NCBI GenBank assembly: GCA_018223385.1
Contig: JAGTTR010000017.1
Coordinates: forward strand, 1-64,000
DNA from: Oscillospiraceae bacterium Marseille-Q3528
GTDB taxonomy: Bacteria; Bacillota; Clostridia; Lachnospirales; Lachnospiraceae
Direction of reading: 5' to 3'
DNA length: 64,000 nt
Below the pieces are notes generated by a model, which searched no databases, was not told where the DNA came from, and saw only the letters and a list, made by a program, of their open reading frames with translations. Shown here piece by piece: positions 52,029 through 61,203 of the stretch. Position 1 is the stretch's first letter. The number at the start of each line of letters is the position of its first letter. The position numbers and the translations under genes are program-made.

Positions 52029-53179
52029 GCAGGAATATGATCTTCCACGGCCTGGCTGACGGCCTCAGCCACGGCAGGATTGAACGCTTCCGGCATGATG
52101 TTGTCTTCGTTCAGCTCTTCCTCGGGAACCAGTCCGGCGATGGCCAGCGCTGCGGCCAGCTTCATTTCCTCGGTGATCTGGCGGGCACGGCCTTCCAGCG
52201 CCCCTTTAAAAATGCCGGGGAAAGCCACCACGTTGTTGATCTGGTTCGGAAAATCCGAACGGCCTGTCCCCACCACCCGGGCTCCGGCTGCCTTGGCCAG
52301 ATCCGGCATGATCTCCGGTTCGGGGTTGGCCATGGCAAAAATAATGGCATCCCTGTTCATGGAAGCAACCATTTCCGGGGTAACAATGTGAGGCGCAGAG
52401 ACGCCCACAAAAATATCCGCACCTTTCAGGGCATCCGCCAGGGTGCCGGTGCGGCCCTCCGGGTTGGTGATCTCCATCATCCGCTGCTGCATCCAGTTCA
52501 GGTTTTCGGAACCCTTGTGCAGGATGCCGGATTTATCACACATGATCACGTAGGGGAAACCGTAGGACAGCAGCAGTTTGGTAATGGCAATGCCTGCGCT
52601 TCCGGCGCCGTTGACCACGATCTTGCAGTCCTCTTTCTTCCGGCCGGTAACTTTCAGGGCGTTGATGGCAGCGGCTAGCACCACGATGGCGGTGCCATGC
52701 TGGTCATCGTGGAACACCGGGATGTCCAGCTCTGCTTTCAGCCGCTCCTCGATCTCAAAACAGCGGGGCGCGGAGATATCCTCCAGATTGATGCCGCCAA
52801 AGCCCGGGGCAATGGCTTTCACCACGCGGATGATCTCCTCGGTGTCCTGGGTGTCCAGACAGATCGGCACGGAATTCACGCCGCCGAACTCCTTGAACAG
52901 GCAGGACTTTCCTTCCATGACAGGCATGGCCGCATAGGGGCCGATATTGCCCAGACCCAGAACGGCGCTGCCGTCCGAGATAACGGCAACGGTGTTGCCC
53001 TTCATCGTATATTTATACACAGCTTCGGGATGCTGGGCGATGACCCGGCAGGGCTCCGCAACACCGGGGGTGTAGGCCATGGCCAGATCCTCCCGGTTTT
53101 TTAAAGGGGAAGCGGAGACGGTCTCCACCTTGCCCTGCCATTGTTCGTGCAGCATCAGTGCTTTCTCGTTCAGCGTCAT
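52025..53179 (-). CDS. NAD(P)-dependent malic enzyme
   Basis: A 384-residue oxidative decarboxylase converting malate to pyruvate and CO2. It is the short bacterial form. YTPGVAEPCR lies near residue 36, the metal-binding region is FGGINLEDISAPRCFEIE, HDDQHGTAIV follows, and the dinucleotide-binding motif is VNGAGSAGIAI near residue 190. The length is normal. The start follows TGGAGGAAT. It overlaps the radical SAM gene by four bases. Confidence 0.94.
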   Translation of the reverse strand: MTLNEKALMLHEQWQGKVETVSASPLKNREDLAMAYTPGVAEPCRVIAQHPEAVYKYTMKGNTVAVISDGSAVLGLGNIGPYAAMPVMEGKSCLFKEFGGVNSVPICLDTQDTEEIIRVVKAIAPGFGGINLEDISAPRCFEIEERLKAELDIPVFHDDQHGTAIVVLAAAINALKVTGRKKEDCKIVVNGAGSAGIAITKLLLSYGFPYVIMCDKSGILHKGSENLNWMQQRMMEITNPEGRTGTLADALKGADIFVGVSAPHIVTPEMVASMNRDAIIFAMANPEPEIMPDLAKAAGARVVGTGRSDFPNQINNVVAFPGIFKGALEGRARQITEEMKLAAALAIAGLVPEEELNEDNIMPEAFNPAVAEAVSQAVEDHIPA

Positions 53180-53220
53180 TACGATTCCTCCAGTAAAATA
53201 ATTAATCGAGTATGATACCT

Positions 53221-53303
53221 GTGAATTGTTCCGTGCTGTGCACTCTCACAATTCAACCGCTATTCGCATATCGTGGGATTTACATCCCACTTTTATGCTC
53301 ATT
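53221..53303. repeat. Short, degenerate copy of the rpmE-flanking structured repeat
   Basis: GTGAATTGT pairs with ACAATTCA at its left. ATTCGCATATC is then followed by a perfect hairpin GTGGGAT-TTAC-ATCCCAC and by TTTTATGCTCAT. The order ATTCGC, hairpin, TTTTGCTCAT-like is the same as in the longer copies at 53311-53463 and 54010-54170, with the central stem replaced. Confidence 0.55.
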
Positions 53304-53310
53304 TTATTAC

Positions 53311-53463
53311 AGTTCACACGCGCCATTCGCAAAATCACGCTGACGCGCTCTCCGTTGCTTCGCAGCTCATTTTTGCTCATATCCAGGCGCGCCCTTCGTA
53401 GATTCATGCAGACAGCTTTTTATGCAAGCATGAAATCTGTCCGCATGAATCTACAAGTGAACT
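53311..53463 (-). repeat. Structured intergenic repeat, copy A
   Basis: Outer arms AGTTCAC (53311-53317) and GTGAACT (53457-53463) close a 153-bp element. It has a conserved block at 53320-53380 (CGCCATTCGCAAAATC, then GACGCGCTCTCCG and ATTTTTGCTCAT). It also has a long hairpin at 53398-53454 whose 19-base arms (GTAGATTCATGC start) match at 17 positions, and whose tip reads ATGCAAGCATG. It is in inverse orientation to copy B on the other side of rpmE. Confidence 0.75.
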
Positions 53464-53541
53464 ATAACGATACTATTATAAAAGGATATTTCCCGGATTA
53501 CAACAGAGATTTTTAAAGAGCGATTTTGCAAAAGAAATTTC

Positions 53542-53570
53542 TTGCATTTTGGAAAATGGCATGCTACAAT
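53542..53570 (+). promoter_or_regulatory. Promoter of rpmE
   Basis: TTGCAT and TACAAT (each 5 of 6) are separated by 17 bases. The leader to the rpmE start is about 176 bases. It contains a short tandem repeat (CTGCAGGGA, CTTGCAGGGA) and GC-rich segments that could fold; an L31 autoregulatory leader is possible but I cannot confirm one. Confidence 0.75.
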
Positions 53571-53746
53571 ATATAAGCTATTGAGTATATGTGGCTCAGT
53601 GGGGAACTGCAGGGACTTGCAGGGATCGCCCGGGATATCTTACTGTGGCAAGATCAGAGCAGTATTGGCCGGGAACCAGGCCGCCGGATGCCGAAGATGC
53701 ATGCGGGGTGAAGTTCACATAAAATATTTTATATGAGGTGAAAATC

Positions 53747-53953
53747 ATGAGAGAAGGAATCCATCCGGAGTACTACCAGGCAACTGTTACTTGCAACTGC
53801 GGCAACACATTCGTTACAGGCTCTACAAAGAAGGACATCCACGTAGAAATCTGTTCCAAGTGCCATTCATTCTACACCGGTCAGCAGAAGGCTGCTGCTG
53901 CACGCGGACGTATCGATAAGTTCAACAAGAAGTATGGCATGAACGCGAAATAA
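53747..53953 (+). CDS. rpmE: 50S ribosomal protein L31, zinc-binding type
   Basis: A 68-residue ribosomal protein. Cysteines CNC near residue 16 and CSKC near residue 36 make the zinc-binding (C+) form, as opposed to the zinc-free paralogue made under zinc limitation. The start ATG follows GAGGTG; a GTG nine bases upstream is less likely. The gene sits between two inverted structured repeats and precedes DUF1385-prmC-prfA, a common order in Clostridia. Confidence 0.97.
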   Translation: MREGIHPEYYQATVTCNCGNTFVTGSTKKDIHVEICSKCHSFYTGQQKAAAARGRIDKFNKKYGMNAK

Positions 53954-53970
53954 GATAGCTGTAATAAACG

Positions 53971-54006
53971 ATAAGGTTGAGGTTGCATAATCTCGACCTT
54001 ATTTCT
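53971..54006 (+). terminator. Terminator after rpmE
   Basis: ATAAGGTTGAGGTT pairs with AATCTCGACCTTAT (G-U and one mismatch) around a four-base loop, followed by TTCTT. It lies just before the outer arm of repeat copy B. Confidence 0.8.
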
Positions 54007-54009
54007 TAT

Positions 54010-54170
54010 AAACAGTTCAATTATGCTTTCGGCGTGCTGCTGCCATGCTTGCATGGAAAGCAGTGCACCGAAAAGCATAAGTTGAGCGCCGGATGATGAG
54101 CAAAAATAGCCTGCGGTCGCAGGCGGAGAGCGCGTCAGCGCGATTTTGCGAATGGCGCGGTGAACTGTTT
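54010..54170 (+). repeat. Structured intergenic repeat, copy B
   Basis: Perfect outer arms AAACAGTTCA (54010-54019) and TGAACTGTTT (54161-54170) close a 161-bp element. Inside are a long imperfect hairpin (54021-54079) with tip CATGCTTGCATG, a perfect GCCTGCG/CGCAGGC hairpin (54109-54124) and CGCG-TCAG-CGCG. The block from GAGCAAAAAT to GATTTTGCGAATGGCGCG is the reverse complement of the conserved block of copy A. Confidence 0.75.
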
Positions 54171-54270
54171 AGCAAAGAGCTGGGAGTGGACAGCGCTCTG
54201 AACCGTTTGAAAAGGGCAGAGCGTGAAGAGCACTTCATTTATACTGTTTTTTGACAATGGAGAATAATAA

Positions 54271-55221
54271 ATGAGAAATTCCGGTATTGGCGGGCAGGCT
54301 GTGATCGAAGGCATCATGATGCGCAACCAGGACAGGGATTCCATCGGCGTGCGCAAGCCCGACAAGAGCATCGAGGGGAAGGTGGAGGGTTACAAAAGCT
54401 TCATCCCGTGCAAGACATTGACGAAGATCCCCTTTATCCGGGGGGTGTTTAATTTTATAGATTCCATGGTCATCGGCATGAAGACGCTGACCTATTCGGC
54501 CAGCTTTTACGAGGACGAAGAAGACGCGGGCAAGCCGAAGAATGAGAAGTCCGAGGCGCTGATGATGGGCGGCACGGTGGCATTGTCCATTGTACTTGCC
54601 ATCGGCATTTTCATGCTGCTGCCTTATTTTGCGGCGAGCCTGTTCCGGCGGCTGACGGATTCCGCGCTGGTGATCTCGGTGCTGGAGGGTGTGCTGCGGC
54701 TGGTGATCTTCTTAGGCTATATCGCGCTGATCTCCCGGATGGAGGATATCCAGCGGGTATTCCAGTACCACGGCGCGGAACACAAATGCATCAACTGCAT
54801 CGAACACGGCATGGAGCTGAACGTGGAAAATGTACAGAAGAGTTCCCGGCTGCACCGCCGGTGCGGGACGAGCTTCCTGCTCATCGTCATGGTGGTGAGC
54901 ATCATTTTCTTTCTGTTTATCCGGGTAAATTCCCCGCTGCTGCGGGTGGTGGTGCGGATCTTGCTGGTGCCGGTGATCGCTGGGGTATCCTATGAGTTCA
55001 TCCGGCTGGCAGGCAAAAGCGAGAATCCGGTGGTGCTGACTTTGAGCAAACCGGGCCTGTGGCTGCAGAAGCTGACCACGAGAGAGCCGGAGGACGACAT
55101 GGTGGAGGTGGCCATCGCTGCCGTGGAGGCCGTATTTGACTGGCGAAAGTTTCTGGCCGGTGCGGATGGCGCAGACTGTAAGGTGGCAGGAACGCCTGCT
55201 GCGGAGAACGCATATGAATGA
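54271..55221 (+). CDS. DUF1385 domain-containing membrane protein (YqhQ-like)
   Basis: A 316-residue membrane protein of unknown function. It opens with the family motif GIGGQAVIEGIMMRN and has VRKPDKSIEGKVE, three or four membrane helices (about 90-135 and 205-245), and the FQYHGAEHKCINCIEHG segment near residue 165 with invariant-looking His and Cys residues that may bind metal. It starts after GGAG and overlaps prmC by eight bases. Coupling to prmC-prfA is widespread in Firmicutes, which hints at a link to translation. Confidence 0.93.
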   Translation: MRNSGIGGQAVIEGIMMRNQDRDSIGVRKPDKSIEGKVEGYKSFIPCKTLTKIPFIRGVFNFIDSMVIGMKTLTYSASFYEDEEDAGKPKNEKSEALMMGGTVALSIVLAIGIFMLLPYFAASLFRRLTDSALVISVLEGVLRLVIFLGYIALISRMEDIQRVFQYHGAEHKCINCIEHGMELNVENVQKSSRLHRRCGTSFLLIVMVVSIIFFLFIRVNSPLLRVVVRILLVPVIAGVSYEFIRLAGKSENPVVLTLSKPGLWLQKLTTREPEDDMVEVAIAAVEAVFDWRKFLAGADGADCKVAGTPAAENAYE

Positions 55222-56077
55222 TGGTAACACATTTTCCTACGGGAAACTGGTGGAGGAAGGACAGCGGCGGCTTGCGGCTGCCGGGGTGGAAGAAGCCGCA
55301 GTGGATGCGTGGCTTCTTTTTTCCTATGATAAAAAGGTGGATCGCACCTGGTATCTTCTGAACCGGACGAAGGCTGCTTCCGGGGAGGAACAGGAGGCGT
55401 ATCTGAAACTCATTGCCAGACGGTGTGAACGTGTGCCATTGCAGCATATCACCGGGGAGCAGGAATTCATGGGACTGCCTTTCCGGGTGACGCCGGATGT
55501 GCTCATCCCTAGGCAGGATACAGAGGTGCTGGTGGAGGAATGCCTCAGACACCTGGCACCGGGAAATGTTTTTCTGGATCTGTGTACCGGATCCGGCTGC
55601 ATTCTGGTGAGCCTTCTGCATTATGCGAAGGGCACTGCCGGAACGGGCGCCGACCTTTCCGGGAAGGCCCTTTCGGTGGCGAAGGGCAATGTGGAGGCGA
55701 ACGGTGTGGAAGCCCGGCTGGTGCAGGGCGATCTGTTTGAACCGGTGACCGGCACCTTTGATCTCATCGTATCCAATCCGCCCTATATCGCATCGGCGGA
55801 GATTGAGACGCTGGCCCCGGAGGTGCGGGAGCATGAGCCCCGGATGGCGCTGGACGGCACCGCGGACGGATTGTTTTTTTACAGGAGAATCGTACAGGAA
55901 AGCCCTTCGTATCTGAAAGAGGGCGGCTGGCTGTGCATGGAGATCGGCTACGATCAGGGTGCGGCGGTGCGGCAGCTCATGGAAGCGCAGGGATTTGTAA
56001 CTGTTTCAGTGATAAAGGATCTGGCAGGCCTTGACCGGGTCGTGTCGGGATGTTACAGGAGGAATAGAAATGTTTGA
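55214..56077 (+). CDS. prmC: Release factor glutamine methyltransferase PrmC
   Basis: The 287-residue enzyme methylates the Gln of the GGQ motif in release factors. The N-terminal helical domain comes first. The methyltransferase core has [16 protein letters not shown] near residue 117, and the catalytic NPPY in SNPPYIA near 187. The start is the ATG eight bases inside the DUF1385 gene; the frame is open further upstream but that part overlaps DUF1385. It overlaps prfA, its substrate gene, by eight bases. Confidence 0.95.
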   Translation: MNDGNTFSYGKLVEEGQRRLAAAGVEEAAVDAWLLFSYDKKVDRTWYLLNRTKAASGEEQEAYLKLIARRCERVPLQHITGEQEFMGLPFRVTPDVLIPRQDTEVLVEECLRHLAPGNVFLDLCTGSGCILVSLLHYAKGTAGTGADLSGKALSVAKGNVEANGVEARLVQGDLFEPVTGTFDLIVSNPPYIASAEIETLAPEVREHEPRMALDGTADGLFFYRRIVQESPSYLKEGGWLCMEIGYDQGAAVRQLMEAQGFVTVSVIKDLAGLDRVVSGCYRRNRNV

Positions 56078-57143
56078 TAAACTGGAGGATCTGCTGATCC
56101 GTTTTGAAGAAATTATGAGTGAGCTCAATGAGCCCAATGTGACCGACGATCAGAACCGTTTCCGCAAGCTCATGAAGGAGCAGAGCGATCTGCAGCCGCT
56201 GGTGAATGCTTACAAGGAGTACAAGGAGTGCAAGCAGACCGAGGCGGACAGCCTGGAAATGCTGGAGGCAGAGTCCGATGAGGAAATGCGGGAACTGTTA
56301 AAAGAGGAGCTGTCGGATGCCAAGAAGCGCATCGAGGAGCTGGAGGCGAAGCTGAAGATCCTGCTGCTGCCCAAGGACCCCAACGATGACAAGAACGTTA
56401 TCGTGGAGATCCGTGCGGGTGCAGGCGGAGACGAGGCTGCCCTGTTTGCGGCAGAGCTTTACCGGATGTATGTGCACTATGCGGAAAGTCGCCGCTGGAA
56501 GGTGGAAACCATGGAAGTGGATGAGACCGGCATTGGCGGCATGAAGTCTGTGAACTTCATGGTCAACGGCCAGGGCGCGTACTCTGTGCTGAAATATGAG
56601 AGCGGCGTGCATCGGGTACAGCGTGTGCCGGAAACCGAGTCCGGCGGCCGGATCCATACGTCCACCGCTTCTGTGGCTGTGATGCCGGAGGCAGAGGAAG
56701 TGGATGTGCAGATCGATGAAAAGGATATCCGTATTGACGTCATGCGTGCGTCTGGTAACGGCGGCCAGTGTGTCAATACCACAGACTCTGCGGTGCGTCT
56801 GACCCATTACCCCAGCGGTATCGTGGTGTACAGCCAGACCGAGAAATCCCAGCTGCAGAACAAGGCCAAGGCTTTCGCCCTGCTGCGTGCCAAATTATAC
56901 GATATTGAGTGCCAGAAGGCCCATGATGCGGAGGCGGAGGCACGCCGGAGCCAGATCGGTACCGGTGATCGTTCCGAGAAGATCCGGACGTACAACTTTC
57001 CCCAGGGCCGTGTGACCGATCACCGGATCAACCTGACGCTGTACAAGCTGGACAAAATCATGGACGGCGATATCCAGGAGATCATTGATGCCTGCATCGC
57101 CGCTGACCAGGCAGCCAAGCTGGCAAAGATGAACGAGGAGTAA
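56070..57143 (+). CDS. prfA: Peptide chain release factor 1
   Basis: The 357-residue factor releases peptides at UAA and UAG. The GGQ motif is in [18 protein letters not shown] near residue 232. The PCRF domain precedes it, and the codon-recognition region lies near residues 180-200 ([13 protein letters not shown]), with the PVT-like tripeptide not clear by eye. [21 protein letters not shown] follows the GGQ. The start follows AGGAGG. The length is normal. Confidence 0.96.
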   Translation: MFDKLEDLLIRFEEIMSELNEPNVTDDQNRFRKLMKEQSDLQPLVNAYKEYKECKQTEADSLEMLEAESDEEMRELLKEELSDAKKRIEELEAKLKILLLPKDPNDDKNVIVEIRAGAGGDEAALFAAELYRMYVHYAESRRWKVETMEVDETGIGGMKSVNFMVNGQGAYSVLKYESGVHRVQRVPETESGGRIHTSTASVAVMPEAEEVDVQIDEKDIRIDVMRASGNGGQCVNTTDSAVRLTHYPSGIVVYSQTEKSQLQNKAKAFALLRAKLYDIECQKAHDAEAEARRSQIGTGDRSEKIRTYNFPQGRVTDHRINLTLYKLDKIMDGDIQEIIDACIAADQAAKLAKMNEE

Positions 57144-57144
57144 A

Positions 57145-57678
57145 ATGATTCGTGTATTTTTAAGATCCATGCTCAAGCCCCTGTCCTTTGTGCCGGCGCT
57201 TTGCATGATGGTAATGATATACAGCTTCTCGGCGGAGGACGGGAAGACGTCGGCGGCTTTTACGTATAAAGTCAGTGTAAAAGTTGTGGAAACGGTGGAT
57301 CAGGTGGCCAATCTCGACCTGTCCCAGACGGAGATCGAGAATTACGCCAACCGTTTTCACCATCTCATCCGCAAATGCGGCCATGTGACGGAATATTTTC
57401 TGCTGGCGGTGTCTCTGGCACTGCCGCTGTATGTGTACGGCCTGCGGGGCATCTGGCTGACGCTGGTGGCCGGGGCCATCTGCGTGGGCTTTGCGGCTCT
57501 GGACGAATATCATCAGCTGTTCGTATCCGGCCGGGGCGCCAGCAAGCGGGATGTGGCCATCGACAGCATCGGCATCTTTGCCGGGATCATCGTCACCCGG
57601 ATCATTGGCTGGATGGGAAGGAAGACCATCTTCCGGCCGCTGTGCACGAAGAAAAAGCGGCGGCGCAGAACGGTATAA
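57145..57678 (+). CDS. VanZ-like family membrane protein
   Basis: A 177-residue membrane protein. VanZ-type segments are RKCGHVTEYFLLAVSLALPLY and DEYHQLFVSGRGASKRDVAIDSIG. It has four predicted helices and a very basic C-terminus (KKKRRRR). The family is named for teicoplanin resistance but most members have no known role. It begins one base after the prfA stop codon, so it is part of the rpmE-side operon. Confidence 0.88.
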   Translation: MIRVFLRSMLKPLSFVPALCMMVMIYSFSAEDGKTSAAFTYKVSVKVVETVDQVANLDLSQTEIENYANRFHHLIRKCGHVTEYFLLAVSLALPLYVYGLRGIWLTLVAGAICVGFAALDEYHQLFVSGRGASKRDVAIDSIGIFAGIIVTRIIGWMGRKTIFRPLCTKKKRRRRTV

Positions 57679-57901
57679 GTGCCATCAACAGTCATGTGTG
57701 GTACTGATTTGGACACAAAGCGTGAGATGTGAATCTATCAAGATTGTTGTCAGCGATCAGAGAGAAACGGAATATGATCAGCGAAAATGTGTCTGTTGGA
57801 ATGATGGCATGAAATTGTTTATAGGAAGAAAATAAAAAATGAGGGTCAGACTGCCGACAGGCGGGCACTGGCCTTTCTGAGATTTTAAAGGCAGGTATTG
57901 T
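57679..57901. other. Intergenic region between VanZ-like and DUF2156 genes
   Basis: No gene is seen in these 223 bases. No strong terminator or promoter stands out. Confidence 0.4.
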
Positions 57902-58792
57902 ATGGAACTGGAATGGAAAAAGATAGACGTACAGGATCGGGCGCTGTTTCTGCCTTACCTGTACAGCCTTGCCTCCCGCAGCGCGGAGACCACATTTGCC
58001 AATCTGTATCTGTGGTCGAGGCAGTATCCCACAGGATATGCAGTGGTGGGGGATTTTCTTGTGATGAAAAGTCTGGAGGAGGAAGTGTTTGCTTTCCCGG
58101 CAGGTACCGGCGATCTGCGGAAAATCGTGGAGGCGCTGGATGCTTATCAGCGGGAGCGCGGGCAGGCGCTGGCCTTCCAGTGTGTGACGAGAGAGCAGTT
58201 TGCACAGCTGGAAGCGCTGTTTCCCGGCAGATTTCAGATAGAATATGACAGAGATTATGCAGACTATGTTTATGACGCAGAGAAACTTGCAAATCTTTCC
58301 GGCAAGAAGTATCATGGGAAGAAAAATCATGTGAACAAGTTTCAGAAGCAGTATCCGGACTGGAGCTATGAGCCCATGACGGCGGACAATCTGGAGGATT
58401 GTTTCCAGATGGCGCTGATCTGGCGGCGGGAAAACGGCTGCGAGGAGGACGTGGAGAAGAACGCGGAGATGTGCGTGGCGCTCAATGCCCTACGGCTGTT
58501 TACGGAGCTTTCCATGGAGGGCGGCGTGCTGCGGGTGGGCGGTGAAGTGGTGGCTTTCACTCTGGGCGAGCAGGCCTGCGAGGATACGTTCGTGGTGCAC
58601 ATCGAGAAAGCCCGGGCGGACATTGATGGTGCCTACACCATGATCAACCAGCAGTTTGTGCAGCATGCGCTGCTGGGAAAATATAAATATGTGAACCGGG
58701 AGGATGATGTGGGCGCGGAAGGGCTGCGCAAGGCAAAGCTGTCCTATCATCCGGCGTTCATGGTGGATAAAGGATATGTGACGGAAAAATAA
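57902..58792 (+). CDS. DUF2156 domain-containing protein (LPG synthase C-terminal-like)
   Basis: A 296-residue protein of the phosphatidylglycerol lysyltransferase C-terminal family, a double GNAT-like fold. Segments such as GKKYHGKKNHVNKFQKQYPDWSYE and VVHIEKARADIDGAYTMINQQFVQH are typical. It lacks the long membrane domain of MprF, so a soluble aminoacyl or acyl transferase is likely; the substrate is unknown. The last segment, KAKLSYHPAFMVDKGYV, is a common ending. No Shine-Dalgarno site better than GGCAGG is seen before the ATG. Confidence 0.88.
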   Translation: MELEWKKIDVQDRALFLPYLYSLASRSAETTFANLYLWSRQYPTGYAVVGDFLVMKSLEEEVFAFPAGTGDLRKIVEALDAYQRERGQALAFQCVTREQFAQLEALFPGRFQIEYDRDYADYVYDAEKLANLSGKKYHGKKNHVNKFQKQYPDWSYEPMTADNLEDCFQMALIWRRENGCEEDVEKNAEMCVALNALRLFTELSMEGGVLRVGGEVVAFTLGEQACEDTFVVHIEKARADIDGAYTMINQQFVQHALLGKYKYVNREDDVGAEGLRKAKLSYHPAFMVDKGYVTEK

Positions 58793-58940
58793 ATTTTAAG
58801 ATGCAGGGAATGTCACACTGTGCTATGATAAAGAACAGAAGAGCGTTCTTTCTATATAGAAGAAAGCAGGTGTGTGTGAATTCTGCTGCTGTGAAGGACA
58901 GCGGATGATCTGACACACGTAAGATAAGGAGGAGTATGCG

Positions 58941-60134
58941 ATGATTTCTGAGAAAATGAAGGGCTATGTGGCAAACAGCTCCGTGATCCGGGCCATGTTT
59001 GAGGAAGGCAAGAAGATGGCGGCCATTTACGGCGCCGATCATGTATATGATTTCAGCCTGGGCAACCCCAATGTGGCGGCGCCGGACTGCGTAAAAGAGG
59101 CCATCAAGGATCTGGCGGATCATGAGGATCCGGTGGTGCTCCACGGCTATATGAGCAATTCCGGTTACGAGGATGTGCGGGAGACCATCGCCCAGTCCCT
59201 GAACCGGCGGTTTGGCACGAAGTTTGGCCAGCGCAACATTCTCATGACCGTGGGTGCGGCCGGCGGCCTGAACGTGATCTTCAAGACGCTGCTGAACCCG
59301 GGCGACGAGGTCATCACCTTTGCCCCTTTCTTTGGAGAATACAGAAGCTATGTGGGCAACTATGACGGCGTGCTGGTGGTGGTATCCCCGGATACCGAGA
59401 CCTTCCAGCCGAACCTAGAGGAGTTTGCCCGGAAAATCACGGCGAAAACGAAGGCAGTCATCGTCAACAACCCCAACAATCCCACCGGTGTGGTTTATAC
59501 GGAGGAGACGATCCAGAAGCTGGCACAGATCTTAAAGGAAAAGCAGAAGGCATTCGGCACGGACATTTATCTGATCTCCGATGAGCCTTACCGGGAGCTG
59601 GCCTATGACGGCGTGGAAGTGCCTTACCTGACAAAATATTATGACAACACCATTGTGGGCTATTCCTACAGCAAATCCCTGTCCCTGCCCGGCGAGCGGA
59701 TCGGCTATCTGGTCATGCCCGACGAGCTGAGCGATGCGGACGATGTGATCGCTGCCGCTTCTGTGGCAAACCGGATCCTGGGCTTTGTCAACGCCCCGTC
59801 CCTCATGCAGAGGGTGGTGGCCCGCTGTGTGGATGCGAAAACAGATGTTGCCTTTTACAACCGGAACCGGGAAGCGCTGTACGGCGGCCTGAAGGCGCTG
59901 GGCTATTCCTGCATCAAGCCGGAGGGCGCGTTTTACCTGTTTGTGAAGACACCCACTGCCGATGAGAACGAATTCTGTGCGGCGGCCAAGAAGCACAACA
60001 TTCTGGTGGTGCCCGGCAGTACCTTTGCCTGCCCGGGCTTTGTGCGGATCGCTTATTGTGTGAGCTACGAGACGATCCAGAACGCCATGCCGGGATTTGC
60101 GGCGCTGGCAGAAGAGTTCGGACTGAAAGGATGA
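58941..60134 (+). CDS. Pyridoxal phosphate-dependent aminotransferase (class I/II)
   Basis: A 397-residue aminotransferase. The cofactor lysine is in SYSKSLSLPGERIGY near residue 240, with NNPNNPTGVVY near 177 and the DEPYREL Asp near 215. The N-terminal SNSSVIRAMFEEGKKMA and the overall length place it near AspC-like class I enzymes common in Clostridia; the amino donor cannot be fixed. A GAGGAG precedes the start. It lies eight bases before hisC, so the two probably share a transcript. Confidence 0.9.
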   Translation: MISEKMKGYVANSSVIRAMFEEGKKMAAIYGADHVYDFSLGNPNVAAPDCVKEAIKDLADHEDPVVLHGYMSNSGYEDVRETIAQSLNRRFGTKFGQRNILMTVGAAGGLNVIFKTLLNPGDEVITFAPFFGEYRSYVGNYDGVLVVVSPDTETFQPNLEEFARKITAKTKAVIVNNPNNPTGVVYTEETIQKLAQILKEKQKAFGTDIYLISDEPYRELAYDGVEVPYLTKYYDNTIVGYSYSKSLSLPGERIGYLVMPDELSDADDVIAAASVANRILGFVNAPSLMQRVVARCVDAKTDVAFYNRNREALYGGLKALGYSCIKPEGAFYLFVKTPTADENEFCAAAKKHNILVVPGSTFACPGFVRIAYCVSYETIQNAMPGFAALAEEFGLKG

Positions 60135-60141
60135 GAAACAG

Positions 60142-61203
60142 ATGAGAGCATTTGAGGAAAATATACGGAAAGTCGTGCCCTATGTGCCGGGCGAGCAGCC
60201 CAAGCGTGCCCGGATGATCAAGCTGAACACCAATGAAAATCCTTACCCCCCGGCTCCCGGCGTGGAGGCTGCCCTGCGGGGGCTTCCGGCAGACAGCCTG
60301 CGCCGTTACCCTGACCCGGCCTGCGACGTGCTGACAGAGGCCATTGCGGATGTGTATGGGGTGAAAAAGGAGCAGGTGTTCGTGGGCGTTGGCTCTGACG
60401 ATGTGCTGGCCATGGCATTTATGACCTTTTTCAATTCGAAGAAACCCATCCTGTTCCCGGATGTGACCTACTCCTTTTATCCGGTTTGGGCCGATCTTCT
60501 GGGCATTCCCTATGAGCGCCCGGTGCTGGATGAGAATTTCAGGCTTCGCAAGGAAGACTATTACCGGGAAAACGGCGGCATTGTTTTTCCTAATCCCAAC
60601 GCGCCCACAGCCATTGCGGAACCCCTTTCCTTTATCGAGGATATCCTGTCCCACAATCGGGACGTGATCGTCATCGTGGATGAGGCGTATATTGATTTCG
60701 GCGGGGCATCGTCGCTGCCGCTGCTGGAGAAATACGACAATCTGCTGGTGGGACAGACCTTTTCCAAATCCCGCTCCATGGCGGGCATGCGCATCGGCTA
60801 TGCCTTCGGCAGTCCGCTGCTCATCAAATACATGAATGATGTGAAATATTCCTACAATTCCTACACGCTGAACGCGGCGGCCCTGGCCTGCGGCGCGGCT
60901 TCTGTGCGGGATACAGATTATTTTGCACAGACTACAGCGAAAATCGTGGCAACGAGGGAGCGGGCGGCAGAGGAACTGGTAAGCTTAGGATTTTCCATGA
61001 CGCCGTCCAAAGCAAACTTCCTGTTCGCCACCCATGCGCGGATCCCGGCAAAAGAGCTGTTTGAGGCGTTAAAGCAGCAGGATATCTTTGTCCGGTATTT
61101 TGCATCGCCCCGGATCGACAATTATCTGCGGATCACCGTGGGCACCGATGCAGAGATGGACGAGCTGCTGGCATTTTTGAAGAAATACGTGGAGACACAC
61201 TGA
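60142..61203 (+). CDS. hisC: Histidinol-phosphate aminotransferase
   Basis: A 353-residue class II aminotransferase acting on imidazole acetol phosphate in histidine synthesis. KLNTNENPYPP comes near residue 29, VGVGSDDVLAMAF near 83 and the cofactor Lys in QTFSKSRSMAGMRIGYAFG near 215; this is the HisC pattern. No other his genes are in the window, so a broad-specificity paralogue is possible. It overlaps the methyltransferase gene by one base. Confidence 0.88.
   Translation: MRAFEENIRKVVPYVPGEQPKRARMIKLNTNENPYPPAPGVEAALRGLPADSLRRYPDPACDVLTEAIADVYGVKKEQVFVGVGSDDVLAMAFMTFFNSKKPILFPDVTYSFYPVWADLLGIPYERPVLDENFRLRKEDYYRENGGIVFPNPNAPTAIAEPLSFIEDILSHNRDVIVIVDEAYIDFGGASSLPLLEKYDNLLVGQTFSKSRSMAGMRIGYAFGSPLLIKYMNDVKYSYNSYTLNAAALACGAASVRDTDYFAQTTAKIVATRERAAEELVSLGFSMTPSKANFLFATHARIPAKELFEALKQQDIFVRYFASPRIDNYLRITVGTDAEMDELLAFLKKYVETH

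Noticed and set aside
53226..53516. 96-codon frame upstream of rpmE and a 73-codon minus-strand frame at 54017-54238
   Set aside because: Both run through the structured repeats. Their similar peptides arise from the repeat sequence itself, and neither has a credible ribosome site.
56070..57143. GGQCVN instead of GGQHVN after the catalytic motif of release factor 1
   Set aside because: The GGQ itself is intact, and Cys at this position is, as far as I recall, common in clostridial release factors.
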